DNA of 64,000 nt, from contig ML986642.1 in the NCBI GenBank assembly GCA_010094045.1, forward strand, positions 186,179 through 250,178. Reading direction: 5' to 3'. The DNA comes from Lojkania enalia (Eukaryota > Ascomycota > Dothideomycetes > Pleosporales). The notes beneath the pieces are model-generated. The model saw only the letters and a program-made list of their open reading frames with translations, did no database searches and was not told the DNA's origin. The position numbers were made by a program, and so were the translations under genes. Each line of letters begins with the position of its first letter. Within the stretch, counting starts at the first letter, position 1. Shown piece after piece: positions 9,322 through 22,126 of this stretch.

Positions 9322-12300
9322 TTAGTTAGTGATATCCTCATCAGATGTTTCGCCGACTTTATATACAACACTTGGCGGCGGCAATTTGCCATTGACCTAT
9401 TGAGTGTTAGTCATGCCATACGAGAATACAAATAAGCATACTTACTAATGTACCGTCTCGGAAAGCCAGTTGACCTTCATAAATTATCGGAATGGGATTC
9501 TTGGGAAGGTTCAACAACTCCTTCAAATCAACGGTCTTAGTCACATCTTGGCGCGTGACTGCCTCTTTGTCCCGTTCTTTGTCATCTTTCGGTGGCAATG
9601 GCAAGGTCTGTTTTCGAAGAGCCGCAAATTTCGCTTGCCAAGAATCGGAAATTTCATCATGAACATTCTTGCGGTGAGTCCTTGCGAAGGCAAGCCTCTT
9701 CCCGAATGTCGCTTTTCGTGACGGCCGTTTCTTGATCTCTTCAATTTTCTTGTCAATCTCTTCTTGAGTCATGGTGTCAATAGAGGGCTCAATCAACTCT
9801 GGGTAGGCCAAAAAAAACCTCTTTTCTAGGCGTATATCGGAATCAAGATTGGCATCAGAGGACCGATGCGACTCGAACATTACGAAGTCATCGTCTCCAT
9901 CTATATCACTGACTTCTGGAGCCAGACAAACAGCTTCTTGTTCGATCCCGAGTGACCTTACGTTCTGACTCCAGGATTCATTCCATTCACGGAAGCCTTG
10001 TTTCAATTCCGACAGACTGCGCTTAGCTTCAGCGATTTTACTAGCTGGCCTTGAGCTATCCCGTAATTTCTCCCTCTCTTGCCTTCTGGCTTCTTTGTAG
10101 TATCGGACTGCGTTCTGATACTCTTTCAATGCGGTTTCTCTCAGAGTCGAAGTACAGTCCTGAGCCATGGAACTGAAAGTGGTTGACCAATCCTGGCTAT
10201 TGCTTAATATCGATGGGTTGGATTGAGTCCGACTGCTTGCTTGCTTTCGCAGTCTTGGCCCTGGAATCGACTGACCGCCCGGATTTGGGCTAGTATGGGA
10301 TAAATGGGCGCAGAATTGTAGATAGTTTGCTTCATATCTTTGCCTAGCTTCAGGCCCAGAAAATTCCCAACAGTTTTTCCTCTTCCCCGACTCTGTGTGT
10401 TTACGAAAATCCGTCGAATTATACCCCGTCACATAAAGGTTCCGTTCCCAGTGACCATTACCTCTGATGTATTTGTCTGGGAAGGTGTTAGCTACCCAAT
10501 TCTGAATGTCTCCTATTATTTGCGGGGAGCCGTTGCCGGCCACCAGCGCGAAACCGAAGAGCTCTCTAAGAGTATATGTTCCTTGTTTAAGGCGATTGTG
10601 AGCGCTCTGTTTCAAAGGTAACTGGGCCTTAACCCTCTGGCTATTCTTCCGAAAACTATAGGCTTTGCTTCCAGCCTGAGGGCTAAAGGACTCGCCTTCC
10701 TCTGCGGCAGAATTGCTTTCCAATGCTTTGGGAGAATTCAGTGCCGTATTGTCTGCTATTTCGCTCAGGTTCGACCCCTCTACTTTATCTTCTTCAACGA
10801 ACATTCCGCCAAAGGACGGCTGGATATCAGCTTCGCTTTCCAAGACTTCTGCCGCAGGTTGCGCCGAAGGCCCACTTGTCTCATCGTCAGAAACAATTGA
10901 TTGCGCCTGTGGGAACAATTCTTTGTCGTATACAAGAACTGATGCGGTTTGTAATCGGGACTTGGTATTGACTGCTTCCACAGTCGTTCTAGATCCATTG
11001 TCTAAGTTCTTATGCTCATCTAGCGCTGTGTTGCCTGTGCATTGACGCATTTCCGGATCTCCTTCGACATCTTCAGCCACCATAGGGGCTTCATAGCTAT
11101 CAAAATTGCAGGCCTCCTGATGGATATATTTTTCTACCTGTCGAGGTTCTTTTCCATGCTGGTCCCTCGATGAATGGGAGACTTCATTACGAATTTGACT
11201 AACATCGATCATGAAACTCGATGTGATCGGGACTCTTCGCGCAAAGGACTGATCAGTTGTGATCTTAGCTGAGTGTAGCTTTGATGGGGGGAATTGAGCC
11301 TCTGTATCGTGCGTGCTGTTCTGCGCTTTGGCCTGTTGTTGAGGAGTTGCTTTGGGAGTCTCCGGAATTGAAATCATTGAGCCGTCAATATCTAGGCTCT
11401 GCTTATTTTTACACTCTCCACTATAAGAATTAGATGAAAATGCACTTTTAAAGCCATGATGACACTTACCATATCGCCTCCCTAGCGCGTCCCTTCGCCA
11501 GAATCCGAATTTTTTGACAAACGGAGCATAATTGTGTCCGCGAAGCGTGTGTACTGACTTCCGGCTTATCATCAACCGGAAGGCACTCATTTTGTCCTAG
11601 CGGACTATCTAAGGCTTCCCCAACAACGACCGATGGAGCAGGACGACGGCCAGTAGTTTCGGTGTGGATTTGACTTGAGTACTGTGTTGGGGTATCTGGA
11701 ATCACTATGCGAAATGCCTTCGGCAAATCTGCAATTGAATTCTGCTTGTTGGAACGGATATTTGGTAGCGACGAGTCAAGAACTAATTTGTCAAGATTAT
11801 CATCTTGAATCGATGCAAGCAAAGCCGCCTCATCCATAAGTGCCCCTCCAACGCCTGGCATACCGTCCCTTGCGGATAGCCACGTGAAAACCGGCTTCGG
11901 AGTTGCTGACGATTTTGGCGAATCCGTTCTCACATCGTCTTGCTGTTTGTCTTCTGTCGAAAGTTCAGTCGCCTTTGCAATGCTAGTGCTGTGCATTCGC
12001 TTTGGGTTTGCATGGCCTGTTGTGGTTGCAATGGCGGTACTAGCAGTGTGTGCCACTTCGTTTGTATTACTGGGCTTCATGAACGTTTTGGACTGATACC
12101 GCTCTTTTATCACGAGCTCTGGAATCTTAGACTTCGAGTCAAGAGCCAAGGGTCGTCGAGAAACAGTATAATCTCGTAGAATCGTACGCGGGTTCTCACT
12201 AAGCTTAGTGACTTTTTTCGACTTTTCACATCGGAAACATTTCCACGATGTTCTAAATTGATTTAGAAAGTAATCAATATAGTGGGTCACACAGAAATAA

Positions 12301-13732
12301 AAGGGAATACTTACAGGTCCACCCCTTCCGCTAATGCAGGCTTTCGACAACCTTCATGAAAGCGTCGATGACAGGTAGGACACTGCACAAACGGGTCGTA
12401 GTTCTTAGCCGAACGTCCACCACAGATTCGACACTGTGTAGAACGATCGTTGGACCCGACTGATCTTTCCGAACGGGTAACACTACTGATAATAGATGCT
12501 GTATCATCGTCCGGAATGTGAAAATGCTCGATTGGCTGGTAAAGTGTTCTTAATGGTGACGGAGCCCTGGCAAGTTCCATTTGCAGTCGACTACTCCCCT
12601 TCCCAAGCACCGAAGTAGCGACAAGATTACCTCTACTGCTAGATTAATTTGTTAGACTGCCCAGAGTCTCTTCATCAATTTTAGTGTGACTTACCTAGCA
12701 TCCGATGGGGTTCGAGGCGTTGCTATAGAATTAAGCGAGGTATTGCAACCAGCAGAATTCGACCTGGAAGGGCGTAGCTGCGATAATATTTTGGCCGACT
12801 CTGTTGCCATTTCTTCGATGTTAATACTCGTCTTGGCTTGTTCTCTGGGTGAAGACCTATGACTCGATTTCCGCACTTTATTCGGTGGACTAGACAGAGA
12901 ATTCTTGTTTGCTAGTCCTGCGCTAAGACTTCCCTCAAATGATACCGGCCTTTGTCTTTTCAGCAGAGGCAGCGATATCCGTGAAGGGCGTGCTTTTTGA
13001 TGCTGATTTTCGATATTAGACTTGTCTAAACCTTGATCCGTTGTCTGGCTGTGGCCTGGAGTATTGACAGCACCTGGCTGAAGCTGAGGTCTTGGTTGTT
13101 TGCTGAGGTCAGCCATGAGACTCCTATCGTTGGTATGAGGTTTAGGCAGGCGACCAGGTGAGTCCACTCGTCGTAACTCTTCGTCCGGACCAGGTTCGGT
13201 ATTCGCTGGAGGCTAGGTAAAGAACGTCAGCATAGGGGATTAAAAGGTAATGCAGTATGAATGGATTTTGATAGTCAATTTTCAGATCTTTTCAGTTTAT
13301 TTAAAATCAGCAGATCGCCTCTTCGAGGCTGCCGTCTTGCTACAGAATTGGGTCTCTGGAAGGACGGTGTCAAATTGTATACCACTATCATTGGCAGTAA
13401 CCCGTAGGAGAATATTCGAGATAAAGCTCCATTACGTGGAATGTCGATGAGCCCGATTAACTTTCATCGCTAGAAGACCAAAGAGAGTAGTCTCCAGGAG
13501 CGAAGAAAGCGCCCGCAATGCAGGACGAACAAAGTCCCGAAATCGACCACAAAACAGCAACCATCAGAAGAGAAAGTGCGATATGACCTTTTACCAAGTC
13601 TCATCACAAAGGGTGAAAACGCCCGAGTGGCCGAATCGCGATGATGAGTGTGCATCTTACCTTTTCTTGAACTTGGGGAGGTGGTTCATTGCTGTTTGGG
13701 TCGAAGCCTGATAGACCCGATGAGAGAGGCAT
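9322..13732 (-). CDS. Large PHD-finger protein with possible forkhead-like winged helix
   Basis: Six exons (13732-13661, 13212-12695, 12638-12315, 12252-11470, 11420-9446, 9396-9322) give an open frame of 1248 aa. A PHD-type zinc finger spans about residues 266-320: CRICGG, FVQCPTCHRRFHEGC and WKCFRCE, the last part supplied by the next exon. A second two-Cys-pair element, LCSVCQK...CGECKN, is assembled across the exon 4/5 junction near 545-570. Around 840-930, TLRELFGFALVAG, GHWERNLY and NCWEFS are reminiscent of a forkhead winged helix; this is low-confidence. Most of the rest is Ser/Thr/Gln-rich and probably disordered. A chromatin-reader role is inference. Intron 1 is about 448 nt, so an extra small exon or another start is possible. 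The last exon encodes the NGKLPPPSVVYKVGETSDED tail. Confidence 0.75.
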
Positions 13733-14174
13733 TTCGAGCAACGGGGCTCATATCAGGTTGCGACCGCCGTTTGTTTCAAACGGAGAAGAAAAGAAAGGGA
13801 AAGACCAATGTGCGGTGGCGGGATCATGAACGTCCATGCGGATCTTAGGGGGGGGGCAAGTAAACATAAAAAATTCAAAGTGAAAAGCGGCAGGACATAA
13901 ACACGCGCAATCGATTTTCGACTGGAGTGAATCGTAGTTATTGGGAGCTTACAACATAGAGGTAGTAACTGTCGCTCCCAGCTGAGACGTGACGTCGTGT
14001 TCAAACACCAAGTCACGTGCTACAGCCGCTATGTACCACGGTACCCAACCCCGCGATGCTCCAGGAAATGGGCATCGGCCAAGAACTAGCGCATCTGTCC
14101 TCAACAACACGAATTACACCACCTGCTGCTTATGTTTCCTGGCTTTCTTTCCGCACAAGTACCAGTCGGCAACC
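13733..14174. promoter_or_regulatory. Divergent PHD-gene/Cex1 promoter with CRE-like and E-box elements
   Basis: The shared upstream region contains GACGTGACGTCG near 13986 (CRE/ATF-like TGACGTC) and TCACGTGCTAC from 14013. The latter has the same core as the PEX19/UBC9 and UFD2 upstream regions. A G9 run lies near 13849-13857. Which gene responds is not visible. Confidence 0.4.
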
Positions 14175-16922
14175 ATGGACTTTCTCAAGTCTGCTGTCGC
14201 CTCCGCTATTTCGAAGGGGCCGGCATTTGGGTATAGTTTTGGAGATCGTGTAGACATCGACGATTCTATCTGGACCTTGTACAATGGCATAAAGCGAGTA
14301 TGGCATGCTCTTTCCCAAGGGGAGGAAAGCTGAGGCTAATCTGTGTCTGCTAGGAAGATGGCTCAAAATGCAGCATTTTTTCCTTCGACGTGGCCGCGAA
14401 CAAATCACGATTGCCTCTTGCCCGCAACGCTCTCCGCAAATTACGCACCCTTCGGCATCCGGGAGTTATTAAGGTCTTGGATACTGTGGAGGTGATTTAT
14501 GCATACTGGATTATATGGAACAAAAACTGAAAAGAAGCAGACAGAATCGTATATCTATATTGCGACCGAACGGCTCAACCCGCTGAGCTGGCAAGTCAAG
14601 CGAAAGAGCTTGACGGAAGAAACTATAAAATGGGGACTACACAACATTGCTGTATGGAAATATCTTACGGTGTGAACGGCTTATACTGACTTGAACATAC
14701 GTAGAAAACACTCAAGTTCATCAACAATGATGCAACTTCGGTCCATGCTTGCATTCGGCCAGCCTCGATATTCTTCAGTGAGAGCGGGGAGTGGAAACTT
14801 GGAGGCTTTGAAGCCTTGAGCTCCATGAAAGAGGATGATGCTGTTTTGCCAGTCAGTCTAGTTCGGCGCGTCTCATAAACTACGCGCTAATCTCTCTTTA
14901 GACATTTGGTAGTCTAATTCCAGATTCGCAGAGGTATATGGCCCCTGAAATATCGAAAGGTGGATGGGAGATTATACGTCAGAATCCGGCTCATGCGATA
15001 GATGCGTACAACTTCGGTACCCTTATTTTCGAGTGCTTCAATGGTAGTTACCACGGAAGCGATCAGCTCGGGCAAATGAAGAGTATTCCGCCTAGCATGC
15101 ACCAAATGTACAAGCGGCTTCTCAATCCAAACCCAAAAGCCCGTATGAGTGTTGGACAATTCCTCGACCAAGGACGGCGTGTCGGAGGCTTCTTTCAGAC
15201 ACCGTTGATTCAAGTCACAGAGGACATCGAGTCGCTGGGTTTAAAGGCTGATGCTGAGAGAGACAAGCTGTTAAGGTATCTATCGCTATTCGCTATGTGA
15301 ACATCGATATTGACAGAGCTTTAGTCAGTTGGATGATGTGGCGGATGACTTCCCTGCCGACTTTTTCAAGATGAAGGTTCTACCGGAGCTTCTTAAATCG
15401 GTAGAGTTTGGTGGCGGCGGCGCGAAAGTCTTCGGCACAGTCATGTCAATAGGAAAGAAATTAACCGATGATGAATACGATACCCAAATCACGCCTGTGG
15501 TAGTTCGGTTATTTGCCAACCCGGACCGAGCCATTCGTGTTTGTCTGTTAGACAACCTCCCCCAAATGATCGATCATCTCTCGCAGAAACTCATTAATGA
15601 CAAGATATTTCCTCAAATGGTAAAAGTTGACCCTGCCATGCTCTAGCCTAGAGACATAACTTGAAGCTAACATTATCTACAGGTTACTGGATTTACAGAT
15701 CTTGCGCCCGTAGTAAGAGAACAAACTGTCAAAGCCGTCTTGATTGTTGTCCCAAAACTGTCGGACCGAATAATAAATGGTGAATTGCTACGATATCTGG
15801 CAAAGACTGCCAACGACGAGCAACCCGGAATACGCACAAACACCACAATTTGTCTGGGGAAAATTGCACGGAATCTTGGTGTAAATGTACGCTCCCGAGA
15901 GTTGACTGTTACGATGTAAACTAATAATTATATAGACGCGAGGTAAAGTTCTTTCCGCCGCCTTCGCGCGAGCTCTCCGAGACCCGTTTGTCCATGCACG
16001 AAACGCTGCTCTCATGGCTCTATCGGCAACATCGGACCTCTTTAATGAGGAAGACTGCGCAACAAAGATCCTTCCCGTCATATGCCCGTCCCTTGTGGAC
16101 AAAGAGAAGTACGAATATATTTATATTGCTTTTCTTTTCGCACTAACGTCTAGAAGGACCATCCGCGATCAGGCTCTAAAAACAATGGACATCTACCTGG
16201 CCCGCATCCGCAAATACTCTTCCACCCTCCCCGACACCGCACTCCCTTCACCCGCTCTTTCTTCAACTGGCACTGCCGCACCACGCATGGGTACTCCCGC
16301 AACGGACACGGCGTCCTGGGCCGGCTGGGCTATATCATCATTCACCAACAAACTGGCCGCCGCAAGCGGAGAAATTCAATCCGGCACCAACGGCTCGACC
16401 CAGCAACGACCCTCATCCGTACCGCCCCCCATCCCTTCCTCTTCGAAACCCCCAGCACCCGTTTCCCCGCCCCGAAAAAGCGGTATGAATTTAAGTAAAA
16501 GCAGTACCTCGATTCCGACCATCGTATCTCCCGAGCCCGTAAATGCCTTCGAAGATGAGGATTTTGGCAACGAATGGGGTAGCTTCGATGATCCTTCTAA
16601 CAAAAAGGAAGAAGAAGAGGATCCCTGGACTGAACCCGCTCCAAAACCTACGACTACTACGACATTTGATGACCAGGGTGAACCTGATTTCGCAGGCTGG
16701 TTAGCAGCACAAAGCGAGGCTAAGAAGCCGCTAAAGAAAGAGCTTCCAAAGGGCTTGTCAAAGGGTACAACAAATACCAAAAGGCCAGTTATTGGGGGGC
16801 GGAGCAGTACGATGGGAAGTGCAACAAGGAAAGTCGTTGCTGCACCAAAAAAAGATACGCCAAAGGCTGTGAAGACAAAGAAGAATGAGGATGAGGAGGA
16901 GGGCTGGGGTGATGCTTGGTAG
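14175..16922 (+). CDS. CEX1: SCY1-like pseudokinase, Cex1 orthologue
   Basis: Cex1/SCYL proteins are catalytically dead kinases with HEAT repeats that act in nuclear tRNA export and COPI traffic. Eight exons (14175-14297, 14354-14491, 14541-14651, 14705-14851, 14902-15275, 15325-15619, 15683-15886, 15936-16922) keep frame and give 792 aa. The kinase-like domain begins FGYSFGDRVDI and includes LRKLRTLRHPGVIKVLDTVE and RYMAPEIS, but the catalytic HRD and DFG motifs are not recognisable. HEAT-type helices follow (PVVREQTVKAVLIVVPKLS). The C-terminal third is disordered and rich in Ser/Pro, Glu and Lys. It contains aromatic-acidic patches (NEWGSFDD, DPWTEP, DFAGWL) and ends EEGWGDAW. Confidence 0.92.
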
Positions 16923-17207
16923 GTCTAGGAAGGTGTTGTTGTAATTATACCCCTTATTATGTGGCGATTGAAAGCATTGCACTGGCGCTGGCGGTTTAGA
17001 AAGGTGGGTAATCCAGGAAGGCGTTAGACAAAATGGTATATAAGGGCGCATATGCAATGACAATGCATTTATTATTTGGGTGCGAGTTGAGCTGTAATTT
17101 CACAAACCAAATTTTAAGCGCACACAAGATATATATGTCATAAATCAATTCTCATTAGGATCGCCAACTCCAGGCTATTTCTACACTCAATATACAATCC
17201 AGGCACG

Positions 17208-19205
17208 TCACGACGAAGCGGGAGCCGGCGGCCTTGCAGCATACTTCTTTGCCTCTTGAATTTCCGTCTTACTCATCTCCATTGCCGAAAGGTACTCGTT
17301 GAAAGCACCCAACACTCTCTCCAGCCCAACCTTCAAGCAGTCCACCACAAGCTCTACTTCTGGCACCCTCTTCCTATCCGCTTCAGGTAGGGCAAGGGTA
17401 TCAATGTCCGTCCAATGGACTACCAGGCCCTGAATATAGGCTTCGATCTTTTTAATCGCTACAGTAAAAGCTCGAACGATCTCCGGAACCTGTTTCTGGA
17501 ACTGACCAAACTCGTCCTCCTTCAAACTCGCTACTGCCAGATTCGTCAGTGCAGTGACAGCGTTGCAGATAAGAAATTGTCTAGAATAAGGCGCGCCGTT
17601 GACAACTGTGTTCGCCGTCCGGTGGAGGGATTGTCGCCACGGCCAGCCAAGCGGTGAGCTAGCGAATTTGTGCTTGTATATCTGCCACTGGCTCTCTGCC
17701 TGCTTGGCGCCTTCACTAAATTTGCCTTGCGTTGCCTTGATTAGCTCCCGCGCCGCTGCGTTCTGTGCATTCTGAGGAGAGCTGTGCGTTCGAGCTATCC
17801 TTGCTGTTGTGTCTTCAATGAGTTTAAGCTTGCTTGATGGGACAGGGTTCGGAGCAATGACCTGGCCGTCTTTCAGAGGCTGGGAGATGCGAGGTGCAAA
17901 GTCGATGGGTAGCGGCGGCTTCGGCTTGCCTTTCTCATCCTCCGGGCGGTAGGCAGGGTCTACAACATTGATACGGCGGACAATTTCGCTGACTTCAGCA
18001 AGGCAAAGCTCCGTAACTTGCTGGTATGTCGGTGCTTTTTTACGATCCAATTCGCCAAAAATGGTCTTTCGACGGTCGTCGAAACGATCCGTAATCATAG
18101 CGAGCTCCCAAAAGGCAATGTTCTATTGATGTATTAGTGTGCATAGAATTGAGGAATCACGGAAAGCTACGTACCCTAACTTGTTGTTTCTTCGACTTGA
18201 GTCCATTCAACAGGCTACCGTTCGGATCTTTCGAATCGTTTGTGATGGGTTTACCTTCTTTCAAGGGCTCCTGGGCAATAAAGAAGTCAAAGCTTTCATT
18301 CATAAAGGCCCAAAGCATAGCAAGTATCGGACCCTCCGCAAAAAACATCAAGACGAGTTCGTAAAAGGGCGGCAGGCCACTAGGCCTCGTAGACTTTCCA
18401 AATGTGGCATGTGTTCGCGCGATGGTAGCATACCAACCCCAGAGTGGATAGCGCAGACCAGCGAAATAGACAATGTTTCCGACTACAAACGCCACTGAAG
18501 CTGTGGATGCTGCATTTTTAGCAAAGGTCTCTATTTTCTGAAACGAGAATAATTGTCGCACAGCCGAGCCACTCGATGGGTTCGAAACTGAGGTATTGTC
18601 TCTTGAACTACGCTTAGGCATTACCGGTACGGCTTGGACACGATCATAATCCCTCCACAAGTGGATAAAGCCCTGGATAACTGCCAGAGTGATGAAGAGA
18701 AATCGAAGGTACTGCGGTCGTTCATTGAGTTTGATCCTCTCATAAGGCTTGCCCGGATCGGTGGTTGCAAGTCTCTTGCTTGCGGGACGTGATGCGATAT
18801 AGATTTCACAAAAAAGCCACCCTGAGAGACTGTAGGATGCCAGCGTGACAAAGGTGCTCTTCCTCAGAGTATATTTCCAAGCCGTCTCAAAGGGCAATGT
18901 AGTGTTTCGGTTTCCGAAGTGGAACTGCGCAACGCGGGGTATAAGGACCGACAGAGCCGGCAGGAAGAGGGCGAAGGCTCGCAGGCCAACTATACCGACC
19001 GGGAACCAGGACCAAATGACTATAAACAACAGTTAACGATAGTTCGTAGGTTTGCGGTAGTAGTCTTACAATGATTCCACTGTCCCATCCAAACTGATAT
19101 GATGTAGCATACAACCGCTGAATAGAAAGAAGCATTGATAAAGCGCCGGTGAAGTGATGGTATGAGGAATCCCCGGTAGGGACGAGGGTTCGCTCCAGGC
19201 GCCAT
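17208..19205 (-). CDS. NDC1: Nuclear pore/spindle pole membrane protein Ndc1
   Basis: Ndc1 anchors nuclear pore complexes, and in fungi spindle pole bodies, in the nuclear envelope. Exons 19205-19070, 19019-18175 and 18122-17208 give 631 aa. The N-terminus MAPGANPRPYRGFLIPSLHR is followed by several membrane segments in the first half (for example FYSAVVCYIISVW, VGLRAFALFLPALSVLI, FLFITLAVIQGFIHLW and ASVAFVVGNIVYFAG). A soluble C-terminal domain follows (FDDRRKTIFGELDRKK), ending in a helix (MEMSKTEIQEAKKYAARP). It is convergent with the Cex1-like gene and divergent from the syntaxin. Confidence 0.92.
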
Positions 19206-19655
19206 GGTGATTGACTTTCGTTGCGGTGTGATTTGGGTGGAAGAGCAGTCGGAACGTATGCTTATACCATGGCACGAATGAGGAAGAGAAGATTAGCCTT
19301 AGAGCAGGAAATCGGTGAAAGGAAAAAGAGTGACACTGGTTGGTGGTGTGAAAGCTCAAATAATCATTGTTTTCTTAAAGAGCTCCATCCAAACAATCGC
19401 TCGTCGGCGTTCACGATATTCCAGCGCCGATAGGTGCGCCAAGAAAACCACTGGTCTGTGCACGGTTCGTCGTCATGTCCAGGTGCCCGCAGCTCCGCCA
19501 TGTCCTGTCACCACCAGGTAACGACATTCAACCACATTCACTCCCGTCGCTGCCTCACAGTCACTCCCTCTGTACTCCCTCATTGTGCGCATATATAGAT
19601 ATCCCTATCTCCGAGATCTGACCTGCGTAATCGCCTTCTATCGTCCACTACAAAC
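19206..19655. promoter_or_regulatory. Divergent NDC1/PEP12 upstream region
   Basis: A 450-bp interval between divergent starts. The 3' half is pyrimidine-rich upstream of the syntaxin ATG, typical of fungal promoters. No specific factor site is convincing. Confidence 0.35.
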
Positions 19656-20531
19656 ATGTCGTTCCAGCACTCCTCGGCGCTCGAGTCGCAACCCACCAAC
19701 TGGCGCCGTGACGATGACCCTCAGTATGCCGATGACCCGGAATTCCAACAGCTGGCGCAGGAACTGTCGGACAAAATATTCGGACTCACACACAACGTAA
19801 CGTCGTTATCGAACGAACTCGCGAAACTCGGGACAAAGAAGGAGACAGAGCGGGTGCGGGAACGAACTCGTAATCTCATTGATGAGACTGGCGCAAGCTT
19901 CAAAGATATCGGCGAGGGACTAAAGAAACTTACATCGTGGCCGGATGTTGGGGTAAGCAACCCTATTCGCTGTAGGGCCTTTTCTAGTGATTAGATGCTA
20001 AAATGGACATAGCCGTCACAGAAGTACACGCAGAAGAGACTAGCGACAGAGTATCAAGCGTCACTTAAGGAATTCCAGCAACTACAGAAACAAGCCATTG
20101 ATAAAGAGAGAGCGTCTGCCTCGGCCGCTCGCGCCGCACTACAAGACCAGCAATCTCCAACGCATGAACGTGGCGATCAGTTTGGCCAACAACAAGAGCA
20201 AGAGCAGCTGCGCTTAGCGAATCAAGAAGAAGTGGATTGGCAAGAACAAATGATTATTGAGCGAGAGTCTGAGATCCGGAACATTGAACAATCAGTTGGC
20301 GAGTTAAATGAACTTTTTCGAGATGTCGCGGTCATGGTCCGCGAGCAGGGAGATCAGCTTAATATTATCGAGGACCATGTCGAAAATACCTTAGTTGATT
20401 CGCGAGGAGCTCATGTCGAACTTACCAAGGCAAGTCGATATCAGAAGAGCGCGAGGAGCAAAGCGTGTATTCTCTTGCTCATTTTGGCGATTGTTTTAGT
20501 TATCATCATTTTGGCGGTTGTCATTGACTAG
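19656..20531 (+). CDS. PEP12: Endosomal t-SNARE syntaxin, Pep12 type
   Basis: This Qa-SNARE acts in fusion at the late endosome/prevacuole. Exons 19656-19952 and 20013-20531 give 271 aa. An N-terminal helical Habc-like region (FQQLAQELSDKIFGLTHNV) is joined to a linker rich in Gln. The SNARE motif runs roughly 190-250: SEIRNIEQSVGELNELFRDV, then MVREQGDQLNIIEDHVENT, with Gln at the zero layer. The protein ends in one transmembrane anchor (ACILLLILAIVLVIIILAVV) with only two residues beyond. Pep12 is chosen over Vam3 on overall resemblance; that distinction is moderate. Confidence 0.88.
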
Positions 20532-20853
20532 GTTTCTTTGGCTTAGTTGGTTGCATATATCCCTTTCTGTCCAAGTGGCATAAGCATTGTAATATGAGGG
20601 TGCGCCTAAGTACCAAGGTGTTAAAGGAGTTGGGGTTTTCATTGATTTGGAGATGAGATTTAACTCATAGTCTCTCCGTACACCTGTTCAATACCAGCAA
20701 CTTTCCTTTCTTCCATATATCATGGTTCGTTCCATTGGCCCCATGCGGGCAAATATGATACACATGCCAGTCATTCCGATACTCGACTCATAATCCACCT
20801 ACTCTTACAAAGCATCAATACACCGGTCTTGTACAGGAAGTCGCATCCACACA

Positions 20854-21746
20854 TTAGAAACCCCAAAACCGGGCAACCCTCGTCTTAACTCCCTCCCAAC
20901 TGTTCAGCTTAGGCCTCACATCCAGGTAAAAGTTCAACTCTTTCCCAGGCCTTTTCTCGTCTTTTCCAGCATAAAAATCAATTACATATTCGATCTGCTG
21001 CCCACACCGATCGACAACCCAGTCGTGCCGGTCGAATGGCGGCGTATAGCCTAGTAATGTGTTCCATCGCGCGCGAGGGGTTAGCGAAGACGACAATCCG
21101 GAGAAAGATGTCAGTTTAGGGCCACCGCAACTATGTAGCATTGTCAGCTTTACACGTTTCATGACCCGTCATACAAAATGCCAAACGCTCAAAATCTAGG
21201 GATTAGGAGATGAGTTGGAAACATAGTGTGGACTTACGCCTCAGATCCTCTCCCCTTCTCCCACTGCTTGATCTCCATCCACGCCCGCTCATTCACGGCA
21301 TTGTGGATCGGCACTATGGTCTTCATATCGTCCTCGTTTGGATTATAACTCTTCCTCTTCATGGCGCTGAAAAACATTTGTTCGGACGGGTATATCCAGT
21401 TCCCTGTCTTCTTGTCGGCGCCCGTATCGCCCTCATTGTTCGCCGGTCGATCTTTTGGACTAGATGTGGTGGATGGTATTGCGCGTGGTATTGTGGAGAC
21501 TTCGCGGTGCGTCCCTAGTTGTGACGATAGTGTGGAGAAGATGCCGGAGGGCGGTGTGGAGGGCGTTTGGTCAAGTTGTGAGGAGTCGCAGCCGGGGGTT
21601 TGCAGTTGTGCGGCTTGCGATAGTGTTCCAGGTGTTGAAGAGTGTGGATTTGCATTGGCGTTTTGCGCTTTGGCTTGGGCAAACCATGCCTCTCGAGCCT
21701 TGTGGTCGACTGGGCAGGCCGAGGCGGGGTCGTCGCCTGATGACAT
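20854..21746 (-). CDS. CYC3: Cytochrome c heme lyase (holocytochrome c synthase)
   Basis: This intermembrane-space enzyme attaches heme covalently to apocytochrome c. Exons 21746-21238 and 21130-20854 give 261 aa; the 107-nt intron restores EACGGPKL. The heme-regulatory Cys-Pro motif is in SACPVDHKA near the N-terminus. Family motifs include NWIYPSEQMFFSAMKRKSYN, IVPIHNAVNERAWMEIKQWE, and PPFDRHDWVVDR with the essential His. A Ser/Thr/Pro-rich stretch (about 40-100) separates the CP motif from the catalytic core. It could be the cytochrome c1 paralogue Cyt2, but I favour CYC3 because most filamentous fungi carry this form. It is divergent from ERG19. Confidence 0.88.
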
Positions 21747-22126
21747 TTCGTGGGATGTCGAGCGGAAGGCTGCGCAGATTCTTGTGCAATTGCGGAGCCC
21801 TCGGTGATGTGATGGAGTTCAGGAAAAGTTGAGCTTGGACGGAATTGATGGCATGCCATTGGCTGAGATTTGGCAGGGGATCTAGTTCACCGCTTTGGAG
21901 GGGTATTTATATTCCGTTCTCGGGGTTCCAGATTCAGCTGAGTTGGAGGTGGCTCTATAAATTTTGTCCAGCTCTTCCTCTCTGAGTCCTCATTTGACTC
22001 TGTCCTGAGTCTAATTGAGGCTCTCGATCCGTGCAACTGTTTATCCCACAGAGACCCTGAATAAACAACCTTTCCAACTACCCCACCACTTCCAAAGATT
22101 TTCTGCCCTTGAACGGGCCACCTGCC
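21747..22126. promoter_or_regulatory. Divergent CYC3/ERG19 upstream region
   Basis: A 380-bp interval between two divergent metabolic genes. A TATAAA lies near 21956, and a pyrimidine-rich CT leader at 21968-22010 points toward ERG19. No specific regulator site is claimed. Confidence 0.35.
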
